From Nitrospinaceae bacterium UBA3496 (GTDB taxonomy: Bacteria; UBA8248): DNA of 5,284 nt. The stretch spans positions 1-5,284 of the forward strand of contig DFQF01000025.1 of NCBI GenBank assembly GCA_002377645.1, written 5' to 3'. This document shows, one piece after another, positions 1 to 5,284 of this stretch. The notes under the pieces are model-generated. The model ran no database searches. It had not been told where the DNA came from and saw only the letters and a list, made by a program, of their open reading frames with translations. Position 1 is the stretch's first letter; each line of letters opens with the position of its first letter. A program made the position numbers and the translations under genes.

Positions 1-716
1 CCTTCTCTTAAAGGACCTGTATCTACACCCTCTAGCCACCAATATCGTGTATTTAAAAGAAAAGAGCGAACAAAAGATGTGGTAGATAGTTCGTCCTTGT
101 CAGAAATCCACGGTCCATCTGGATTGCTCTTTGAAATATGACTAAACATATCGGAAGAAAATAAAGTTTTTGTTGCCTGATCAAAAATCCACATTGTTGT
201 AATAAGTCTAATAGGAGCAAAGATGCCATGAATTAACCTGTCTGGATTACCTCCAATATTTATTTTTAACTCAGTTCCGAGTTTAGATGTTGTGAACTTC
301 TTGTCCTTTTCTTCTTTCGGGATAAAATCCTCCAATTCAAAATCAAACCAGAAATCAATATTAGGTCGATTTGAAAAAGCTTCCACCACATTAAATCGAT
401 TAGCTAGCGCAACTATATTCCCTACAGACATGAATTCATTTTGACGAAGAGGATAAATTGACAACGGAGTGTCTTGTGTAATAACTGAAGAGATTTGCTT
501 TGACAGAAGATCTAATTGACCGTTAAACCCTGTGTCTAATAGTATAGCAGCATTGTTTTCACAAAGTAGATAACAATTCATAGAAGAAAAGCCTCTTGTA
601 CTTTTAGGGTATGCGCTAACCCTTCCATCTAGTTGTAAAATATTGTGAAGCGCGAATGCCTTACCATTTCCTAAATCTGTAATAGATTTCTCAACAGAAG
701 AAATGTTCTTTTCCAA
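1..716 (-). CDS. Metallo-beta-lactamase-fold protein, oxygen-binding (flavodiiron-like) type, with degenerate metal site; C-terminus cut by window edge
   Basis: The frame is open from the TTG at 716-714 to base 1: 238 complete codons plus two bases, with no stop. Residues 46-63 (MNCYLL...AILLDTG) match the opening beta strands of the metallo-beta-lactamase fold. Residues 175-191 (MWIFD, then TKTLFSSDMF) match the late strand carrying the conserved Asp (D189) in oxygen-binding/flavodiiron-type members. Where the family normally has the metal motif HxExDHxG, this protein reads QNEFMSVG (residues 92-99): only the Glu and Gly remain. The later ligand His appears to be Arg170. A di-iron or di-zinc site of the usual kind is therefore unlikely, so hydrolase or oxygen-reductase activity should not be assumed. 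There is no flavodoxin domain in the visible part and no signal peptide. The start is inferred from an AAAGG eight bases upstream; no ATG occurs before codon 46, which lies inside the fold. The gene follows the oxidoreductase after 106 bases. A possible -10 (TATACT, 773-768) in that gap lacks a good -35. Fold call fairly confident; function unknown. Confidence 0.78.
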   Translation of the reverse strand, partial: MEKNISSVEKSITDLGNGKAFALHNILQLDGRVSAYPKSTRGFSSMNCYLLCENNAAILLDTGFNGQLDLLSKQISSVITQDTPLSIYPLRQNEFMSVGNIVALANRFNVVEAFSNRPNIDFWFDFELEDFIPKEEKDKKFTTSKLGTELKINIGGNPDRLIHGIFAPIRLITTMWIFDQATKTLFSSDMFSHISKSNPDGPWISDKDELSTTSFVRSFLLNTRYWWLEGVDTGPLRE

Positions 717-724
717 AATATTTA

Positions 725-729
725 CCTTT
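725..729 (-). promoter_or_regulatory. Ribosome binding site supporting a TTG start
   Basis: AAAGG on the minus strand lies eight bases before the TTG at 716-714. It is the best Shine-Dalgarno match in front of this reading frame. Two other in-frame TTG codons upstream (749-747 and 734-732) have weaker or poorly placed purine runs, and the frame is closed by TAA at 782-780. This site decides the choice of start for the metallo-beta-lactamase-fold gene. Confidence 0.5.
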
Positions 730-822
730 TTCAAAGGATTAGATATCAAAAGTATGTAATCTTTCTGAGTATATTGTATTTATATTAGCTTAAGTAACCT
801 GATTTATTTATTTTTTTTGATT

Positions 823-1974
823 TTATGTCATTGAGATCCACGAACTGGTAGAACCACTTTTAAGACAGGCTTCTGAAAGCTCTATATCTCTAATTCCTGC
901 AGAGAAATTAGAGATAAAAGGTGAATCAGTAAGAACATGTTCAATAAAACTTTCCCAACCAAAACGATAAGGGTTTTTATAAGGGGCAATTTCAGGAACC
1001 TCTTCCCAGTCTTTCAGATAATTTGTTTTAAATTCTAAAGTAGTTTTATCTCCACCAAGGTTGAACCCAGTGATTCTTGGAGTTGAAGAGGCTCGTTGGG
1101 TCCAGCAGTTTCGAAGAGTAGAGTACCCGGAACCCTCAGTGCCATCAATTTGCAGAGTGAAAAGGTCCTCTACTCTCACTCTTGTAGCCCAACTACTTTG
1201 AATGGTTCCGAATGCTCCTGAGTCTAATTCTAAGATTGTAGCACTGGAATCTTCTACATCAACCTTATAAGTAATCTCTTCTTCATCTATTCTTTTTGGT
1301 TGTGCAGTCCAATTTGCAGAAACAACTCTTTTAATTGGTCCAAGAAGTCCCTCTATAACATATCTCCAATGAGGGTACATATCAAAGAGCAAACCACCTC
1401 CGCCTGATTTTTTATAATTCCAACTTGGTCTTTGAGATTTTTGTGAAGATCCGTCAAAGACCCACCATCCAAAAGTGAGATTGAAATTTACTATTCTTCC
1501 GAAAAAATCTTCTTTTATTAAATGATTCATTTTACGGAGTCCAGGAACAAAAAGTTTGTCTTCTACCACACCATGTTTTAAATTTTTTGAAGAAACTGTT
1601 TGTAAAAGAGTTTTTCCTTCTTCCACGGACGGTGCAAGTGGTTTTTCAGTATAGATGTGTTTTCCTGCGTCTATAGCATTCTTAAGAAGATTAAGACGCA
1701 GATGTGTAGATGCTGCATCAAAGAAAATAGGATAGTTCTCATTTGCGAGTGCTGAATTTAGGTCTGTAGTCCAATTTGTAATTTGGAATTTATTTGCGAT
1801 TTCAGAGAGTTTTTTTTCATTTCTTCCAAGCAGCAAAAGATCAGGAATTACAATTTCTCCATTTACAAGAAGGTCTTTATTTTCTCTCATTGGAATTAAA
1901 GAATTCTCTAAGTGTTGCGTAGAGCAGATTCGACCAGTTGCACCATTTAAAATTATTCCTATAGTTTTAACCAT
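823..1974 (-). CDS. Gfo/Idh/MocA-family NAD(P)-dependent oxidoreductase
   Basis: A 383-residue cytoplasmic dehydrogenase expected to oxidise or reduce a hydroxyl/keto group on a sugar, inositol or related polyol using NAD(P). The N-terminal Rossmann domain (about 1-135) starts with a GIILNGATGR loop (residues 6-15), then LLLLGR at 46-51 at the end of strand two. The family signature EKP is at 110-112; Lys111 is the usual catalytic lysine. The C-terminal alpha/beta domain (about 136-370) carries GGGGLLFDMYPHWRYV (191-206), where Asp198 and His202 fit the family's catalytic DxxxH arrangement. Motifs QRPSWNY (181-187) and KHGVVEDKLFVPGL (133-146) suggest one particular subfamily whose substrate I cannot name. 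Length is normal and the C-terminus looks complete. The ATG is preceded by AAAGG (1984-1980) with a five-base spacer. The gene follows the cupin after only 22 bases, so the two are very probably co-transcribed. Family certain; substrate unknown. Confidence 0.93.
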   Translation of the reverse strand: MVKTIGIILNGATGRICSTQHLENSLIPMRENKDLLVNGEIVIPDLLLLGRNEKKLSEIANKFQITNWTTDLNSALANENYPIFFDAASTHLRLNLLKNAIDAGKHIYTEKPLAPSVEEGKTLLQTVSSKNLKHGVVEDKLFVPGLRKMNHLIKEDFFGRIVNFNLTFGWWVFDGSSQKSQRPSWNYKKSGGGGLLFDMYPHWRYVIEGLLGPIKRVVSANWTAQPKRIDEEEITYKVDVEDSSATILELDSGAFGTIQSSWATRVRVEDLFTLQIDGTEGSGYSTLRNCWTQRASSTPRITGFNLGGDKTTLEFKTNYLKDWEEVPEIAPYKNPYRFGWESFIEHVLTDSPFISNFSAGIRDIELSEACLKSGSTSSWISMT

Positions 1975-1996
1975 TTTGACCTTTCATAAAAAATTA

Positions 1997-2377
1997 TTAA
2001 AAAGGATCGTCTTCTGGAGGAGAACTAGGGATTTCATCACCTGCTGCAACGCCTTTTAAACTCCATGTGGTATCTTTTACGTATATTGCTTCAACTTCTT
2101 CTATAATTCTAGTGGAGTGTACTGTATTGGGAGGTACGTGAATTACTTCTCCGGGGCCAACTTCGAATTCTTCATCCCCCAAAATCAAGCTTTGTCTGCC
2201 CTTTAAAATGTAAATAAATTGTTCGCATGGGTGAAAGTGTGGTTTTGCTTCCGTTCCTGTCGGCCAGATTCGGTGACAAAAATACATCTTTTTGCCTTTT
2301 ATCGTTTCACCGAATCCAGAAGATAGTTTAGGATTTTGATGTGTGCTTTTCAGATCCTCAAATTTATACACAGACAT
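1997..2377 (-). CDS. Small single-domain cupin (Cupin_2 type)
   Basis: A 126-residue soluble beta-barrel protein. Cupin motif 1 is at 41-60 (G41, H47, H49, E52, Q53, G60) in the form HFHPCEQ. Cupin motif 2 is at 74-87 (GPGE, then P83 and H87). The probable metal ligands are His47, His49, Glu52 or Gln53, and His87, so a bound divalent metal is expected. The HxHPxEQ form with a later His resembles small cupins such as KdgF, which linearises or isomerises an unsaturated uronate product in pectin and alginate breakdown. That resemblance is from motif layout only; other cupins of this size are isomerases, dioxygenases, or sugar- or ligand-binding regulators. The acidic, proline-rich tail (about 113-126) is probably disordered. 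The start ATG has AAGGA (2391-2387) nine bases upstream. Next to a sugar-type dehydrogenase, a role on the same keto-sugar or keto-acid intermediate is plausible but unproven. Confidence 0.9.
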   Translation of the reverse strand: MSVYKFEDLKSTHQNPKLSSGFGETIKGKKMYFCHRIWPTGTEAKPHFHPCEQFIYILKGRQSLILGDEEFEVGPGEVIHVPPNTVHSTRIIEEVEAIYVKDTTWSLKGVAAGDEIPSSPPEDDPF

Positions 2378-2409
2378 TTATTTTATTCCTTATTTTGAAT
2401 TGGTTGTAA

Positions 2410-2430
2410 AAAATATCAAATAAAATATCA
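2410..2430 (-). repeat. Short direct repeat in the transporter-cupin gap
   Basis: On the minus strand TGATATTTT occurs twice (2430-2422 and 2418-2410), separated by three bases, within the 114-base gap. The pair lies 33-53 bases upstream of the cupin ATG. A weak promoter can be drawn over it (TTTACA at 2441-2436, 17-base spacer, TGATAT at 2418-2413), so the cupin and oxidoreductase might have their own promoter. In such AT-rich DNA the repeat may be chance. No terminator hairpin is visible in the gap. Confidence 0.25.
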
Positions 2431-2491
2431 CTTAATGTAAAAACGATGAAGTCTATATGTTTACTCTATGGAATAAAATGTTTTCTTTTAT

Positions 2492-3361
2492 TTATAAAGT
2501 AGTAATAAAAATGCCTCCTAAGACTATTAAAACCGTTGCCATCACAATTTGTTTGGTAATTTTTTCAAGTTTCCATAGGAAAAGATAACTAAAGATTAGA
2601 AGCCAAATGGGGGCAGTTCTACTCAGAGGAATTGCTATAGACACGGGGGAAATCATAATTGCATTGATTAAAAGAGAAGAACTACAGAAATTAAAAATAC
2701 CACTTAACAAAATCCAACCTATATCTGGTCTATTTCTAACAGAAACATTTTGCTTTAAAATAGGACTACATAAGAGAAGAAAAATATTACCCACAAGAAA
2801 TCCAATTCCTAATCCAGCCATTGGTATTTTCTGTTCGTTTAACGCGAGCTTCGCAAAAACTGGAGCAAGTGCATAGGCGATGGATGCAAGGATTGGAAAA
2901 ATGACTCCTTTTTGAAACCAATCAGAAATTTTTTTTGTGGAGTTAAATCTTACGCTAAGAATAATGACTCCACTCACTATAGAGATTGTTCCTAAAATGT
3001 CCCAAAATGTTGGATTTTCTCTTAAAATGAAAATAGCGATAAATGTAACCCAGAATGGAGTGATAGCAGAAATAGTTACGGAAGGATTTAACCCTACTTT
3101 ATTAATTCCAATCAGTCTCATTATACGTCCGAACCCGGGTCCTGCTATTCCCATTGCTACAAACCAAATAACCGTTTTTAATGATAATTCACTAAAAGAA
3201 TCTTGATAGAAACAGACGGTAAGACCCCCGGTTGAAACAACAGTATTTACAATCAATGCAGCCAAAAGAGGTGAAGCAGTTCTCATCCCTTGCCTTATAC
3301 TTATATGCGCAAGTGCCGCAATAATTGCAGAACTCGCAGCCATAAGTTCACCGATTCCCAT
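2492..3361 (-). CDS. EamA/DMT-superfamily membrane transporter
   Basis: A 289-residue inner-membrane protein with about ten hydrophobic helices (near residues 4-22, 32-50, 64-82, 92-112, 118-136, 153-171, 181-199, 213-233, 239-262 and 269-287), matching the usual size and two-fold internal repeat of EamA carriers. The first repeat ends with a typical segment (TPFWVTFIAIFILREN at 101-116, then GVIIL). The second ends in the equivalent segment (TAPIWLLIFSYLFLWKLE at 249-266, then LGGIFI). Such proteins export or import small metabolites such as amino acids, sugars or nucleotides; the substrate cannot be read from sequence. Its place between the ThDP enzyme and the cupin suggests it moves a substrate or product of the pathway. 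The ATG at 3361 has no ribosome site at normal distance: GGAG lies 26 bases upstream and instead serves a mini-ORF that ends on this ATG. Met7 (preceded by GGTGA) is a possible alternative start. Confidence 0.93.
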   Translation of the reverse strand: MGIGELMAASSAIIAALAHISIRQGMRTASPLLAALIVNTVVSTGGLTVCFYQDSFSELSLKTVIWFVAMGIAGPGFGRIMRLIGINKVGLNPSVTISAITPFWVTFIAIFILRENPTFWDILGTISIVSGVIILSVRFNSTKKISDWFQKGVIFPILASIAYALAPVFAKLALNEQKIPMAGLGIGFLVGNIFLLLCSPILKQNVSVRNRPDIGWILLSGIFNFCSSSLLINAIMISPVSIAIPLSRTAPIWLLIFSYLFLWKLEKITKQIVMATVLIVLGGIFITTL

Positions 3362-3391
3362 TACGAAAGTAACTTCAAGATAAATTTCTCC
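3361..3391 (-). promoter_or_regulatory. Leader mini-ORF with ribosome site, overlapping the transporter start
   Basis: On the minus strand GGAG (3391-3388) is followed, after nine bases, by TTG AAG TTA CTT TCG TAA (3378-3361). The stop of this five-codon frame shares its last A with the transporter ATG (TAATG). The transporter's own frame has no start codon between the upstream TAA and this ATG, so the strong site cannot serve an extended transporter start. The arrangement would suit re-initiation or translational coupling after a very short leader. It could equally be a chance frame with the transporter starting inefficiently on its own. Confidence 0.35.
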
Positions 3392-3402
3392 AAATTAATG
3401 CT

Positions 3403-3423
3403 AATTACAATTTTCTTGTAATT
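3403..3423. repeat. Perfect 8-bp inverted repeat at the end of the ThDP gene
   Basis: On the plus strand AATTACAA (3403-3410) and TTGTAATT (3416-3423) are exact reverse complements around a five-base centre. The repeat takes in the last base of the ThDP enzyme's TAA stop. As RNA from the minus strand it would form a stem with a GAAAA loop, but the stem has only one G-C pair and no U-run follows. It is therefore a poor intrinsic terminator. It may be an mRNA-processing or stability hairpin, a protein-binding palindrome, or chance in AT-rich DNA. Confidence 0.5.
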
Positions 3424-5096
3424 TAGTATGGTGGGGTAGGGTGAAATGAAGTCAAAACATCAACAATTGTAGGCACATCCGAATCTAAAGCTTTTTTTAG
3501 GGAAGGTTTTAATTGATCTGGTTTTTCAACTCGAAATCCAATACCACCACAGGCATTTGCAATTTCTGCAAAATCTGGACTTTGAAAATCACAACCATAC
3601 GCAGTTCCATATAGATTGTTTTGTTGTCCAATCATTTGGGAAAAAGCTCCATCATTAAAGACAACAAAAACAGCATTAACACCGTACTCACATGCAGTAA
3701 CAAAATCACCAATAGTCATCAAGAAAGCTCCATCTCCTGCAATACCAATGACTTGCCTATCAGGGTGTTCTAGTTTTGCTACGAAGGCAGTTGGTAAGCA
3801 AAAGGACATTGCATTCCATACTCCAGACTGCATATAAGATTCTGTATGATTTAGTGGAAAGTAATATCTTCCCCACATTTGACTATTCCCAACGTCGGTG
3901 ACGACAATTGCGTCCTTTTTAATGGAATCAACTATTGTTTCGACAATGAATCCAGTGTGTAAAGGAATATTGTTACGTACTCCTTCGAGATGATTTGTTA
4001 CTGATTTTTTAAAATCCTCTTTAATTTCTGCTATTTTAGATTTTATTTTTTCATTTGTGCTTCTATTTTCTTTTCTGAGTCTTTCAAGTAAAGCGGTTAG
4101 AAAGAGTTTTGGATCTGCAACAATTTCGTCTTTTTTAGAATAATTTTTATCTTCTTCATCATCAAAACCAACCAGGATATTTTCTTTTTGATTATATTTT
4201 TCTAAAAAAACAGTTTCTGCTGTTGATGCTCTTAATCCGATTGAAAAGATTAGATCTGTTTCTTCAATCACATATCTAAATCTAGGGTCAGTTCTATTGT
4301 CAATAAAATGTCCTGCAGAAAAAGGGTGATCGTCTGAAACAACGCCCATTGAATCTTGAGGATAAACTATAGGTGCAGATAAAATATTCGATATTTCTTC
4401 TAATTCTTTTGTTGCTTTTTTTCTTATGACTCCTTTTCCAGCCGCAATAATCGGAAATTTTGCATTTAAAAGACGAATTGCGATTTGTTCTATATCTTCA
4501 TTAGAAGGTTCGATAACTTCTACAGGTTTTTGTTTGTAAGTAGGGAAGGAAATAGGTTTTTCTTGAAGTATATGTGGCGAGTAATCAGAAAGTCTCGGAA
4601 ACTCAACGTGTACGGGTCCAGGCCTTCCACTTTTACTGACTTGAAAGGCTTTAGCCATGATTTCAGGAATATCCTCCAATTTTTCGACACGAACACTCCA
4701 TTTAGTAACGTTTTCGCACATTTCTACAGTGAATTCTGGTTTGTCTACTCCATGGAAAGCCTCTCTGGAAGCATTTAGCGGTACTGCTCCTGTTATGTGA
4801 ATAACTGGAGAGGCAGCACCATAAGCTTGTGCAAGACCTGCTATAGAATTACAAACACCAGGACCTGCGGTAAGTAAGCATACTCCGGGTTCCCCTGTAA
4901 GTCTTCCATAAGCATCAGCCATAAGTGTGACGTTAGGTTCCATTTTACAGGTAATAACTTCTATAGAAGGAGCTTCACGCAGGCCGTCATAAAAATTAAG
5001 AACATGCGAACCAGGCAAACAAAATATTTTTTCTACATTTTCTTGAATCAAAGCGTGAACAACTGCTTGTCCTGCATGCATTTTCTTCTGTTCCAT
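3423..5096 (-). CDS. Thiamine-diphosphate-dependent enzyme of the acetolactate synthase/decarboxylase superfamily
   Basis: A 557-residue cytoplasmic enzyme with the standard three-domain layout. The N-terminal pyrimidine-binding domain (about 5-170) has KMEPN with the catalytic Glu53, LLTAGPG at 74-80 and GRPGPVHVEFP at 157-167. The central domain spans about 195-335. The C-terminal diphosphate-binding domain (about 380-550) has GDG at 454-456 and the paired residues N481-D482 at the normal spacing for the GDG...NN motif, here ND rather than NN. Such enzymes cleave or join a C-C bond next to a carbonyl, commonly with a 2-keto acid as donor. The sequence looks like the broad group annotated as acetolactate synthase-like, but no regulatory small subunit or other branched-chain amino-acid gene is nearby, so that role is doubtful. 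Two-carbon transfer to a keto-sugar, 2-keto-acid decarboxylation or diketone cleavage are alternatives. The ATG has AAAGGA (5107-5102) five bases upstream. It is the first gene of the cluster in transcription order. Confidence 0.93.
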   Translation of the reverse strand: MEQKKMHAGQAVVHALIQENVEKIFCLPGSHVLNFYDGLREAPSIEVITCKMEPNVTLMADAYGRLTGEPGVCLLTAGPGVCNSIAGLAQAYGAASPVIHITGAVPLNASREAFHGVDKPEFTVEMCENVTKWSVRVEKLEDIPEIMAKAFQVSKSGRPGPVHVEFPRLSDYSPHILQEKPISFPTYKQKPVEVIEPSNEDIEQIAIRLLNAKFPIIAAGKGVIRKKATKELEEISNILSAPIVYPQDSMGVVSDDHPFSAGHFIDNRTDPRFRYVIEETDLIFSIGLRASTAETVFLEKYNQKENILVGFDDEEDKNYSKKDEIVADPKLFLTALLERLRKENRSTNEKIKSKIAEIKEDFKKSVTNHLEGVRNNIPLHTGFIVETIVDSIKKDAIVVTDVGNSQMWGRYYFPLNHTESYMQSGVWNAMSFCLPTAFVAKLEHPDRQVIGIAGDGAFLMTIGDFVTACEYGVNAVFVVFNDGAFSQMIGQQNNLYGTAYGCDFQSPDFAEIANACGGIGFRVEKPDQLKPSLKKALDSDVPTIVDVLTSFHPTPPY

Positions 5097-5127
5097 TACT
5101 TTCCTTTCGATGAATTTTACTTTTTAA

Positions 5128-5155
5128 ATAATCGCATACTTGCAACGCTATTCAA
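5128..5155 (-). promoter_or_regulatory. Candidate promoter of the cluster
   Basis: In the 188 bases upstream of the ThDP gene (5097-5284), which contain no recognisable gene, the minus strand offers TTGAAT (5155-5150), a 16-base spacer and GATTAT (5133-5128). Each box matches the sigma-70 consensus at four of six positions. Transcription would start near 5121, giving a leader of about 25 bases that includes the AAAGGA ribosome site. Farther upstream, AAGTG (5182-5186) and CACTT (5207-5211) on the plus strand form an imperfect dyad around a very AT-rich centre that could be an operator. With this base composition, chance matches are common. Confidence 0.25.
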
Positions 5156-5284
5156 AAGACATTTATGTTTTGAAAAGTAGTAAGTGTTATATATATTACT
5201 TGTAAGCACTTTATAAAACTACCTACTATAAAGGAATTTTTCTTTCATTATAAATTCTGGTTAAAGGATTATTATTGTTTTTTT

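Noticed and set aside
1..716. Calling the left-edge gene a flavodiiron oxygen/NO reductase
   Set aside because: The metal ligands are mostly replaced, and no flavodoxin domain is visible in the portion present.
780..822. Terminator after the Gfo/Idh/MocA gene
   Set aside because: An A-rich run follows the stop on the minus strand, but there is no preceding GC-rich stem and no T-run in the transcript sense.
2607..3206. Two plus-strand open frames of 89 codons each inside the transporter gene
   Set aside because: They lie opposite a clear ten-helix membrane protein, show no recognisable domain, and are expected antisense shadows of the real gene.
3400..3423. Intrinsic terminator after the ThDP gene
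   Set aside because: The stem is nearly all A-T and no U-run follows it on the minus strand, so efficient termination is unlikely.
3616..4778. Plus-strand open frames of 73 and 97 codons inside the ThDP enzyme gene
   Set aside because: They are antisense to well-conserved ThDP-enzyme motifs and have no family resemblance of their own.
3423..5096. Naming the ThDP gene ilvB (acetolactate synthase) or iolD
   Set aside because: There is no small regulatory subunit or branched-chain pathway gene nearby. At 557 residues it is shorter than I expect for IolD, and no other inositol-specific gene is present apart from a generic Gfo/Idh/MocA protein.
5216..5284. A gene start or end at the right edge
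   Set aside because: The stretch is AT-rich with runs of T and A, and no frame of useful length or recognisable motif could be read in either direction.

Overview
The window is AT-rich bacterial DNA (roughly one third G+C by eye) with five genes, all on the minus strand. Reading in the direction of transcription (from high to low coordinates) they are: a thiamine-diphosphate (ThDP) enzyme of the acetolactate-synthase type (5096-3423), a ten-helix EamA/DMT-type membrane transporter (3361-2492), a small single-domain cupin (2377-1997), a Gfo/Idh/MocA-type NAD(P)-dependent oxidoreductase (1974-823), and a metallo-beta-lactamase-fold protein of the oxygen-binding/flavodiiron-like type, cut by the left edge of the window (716-1). 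The first four begin with ATG. The fifth appears to begin with TTG and has no ATG until codon 46. Shine-Dalgarno sites of the AAGG/AAAGG(A) type precede four of the five genes. The host cannot be named from this sequence. Low G+C, TTG initiation and the bacterial protein families fit many groups, including spirochaetes such as Leptospira and AT-rich marine proteobacteria.

The gaps between genes, in transcription order, are 61, 114, 22 and 106 bases. Cupin and oxidoreductase are tightly linked and almost certainly share a transcript. The others may be one operon or may have internal promoters. The 188 bases upstream of the ThDP enzyme (5097-5284) contain no recognisable gene and hold a weak promoter candidate. 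Two small features sit between the ThDP gene and the transporter: a perfect 8-bp inverted repeat overlapping the ThDP stop codon, and a five-codon mini-ORF with its own good ribosome site whose stop overlaps the transporter ATG (TAATG).

Together the genes look like a small-molecule metabolism cluster: a membrane carrier, a ThDP lyase/decarboxylase/synthase, a sugar- or polyol-type dehydrogenase, a cupin that could isomerise or bind a keto-sugar or keto-acid, and a non-canonical metallo-beta-lactamase-fold protein. No substrate can be assigned from the sequence. The least expected element is the last protein, in which most of the canonical metal-binding residues of the fold are replaced. No RNA gene, mobile element, CRISPR array or convincing intrinsic terminator was seen.
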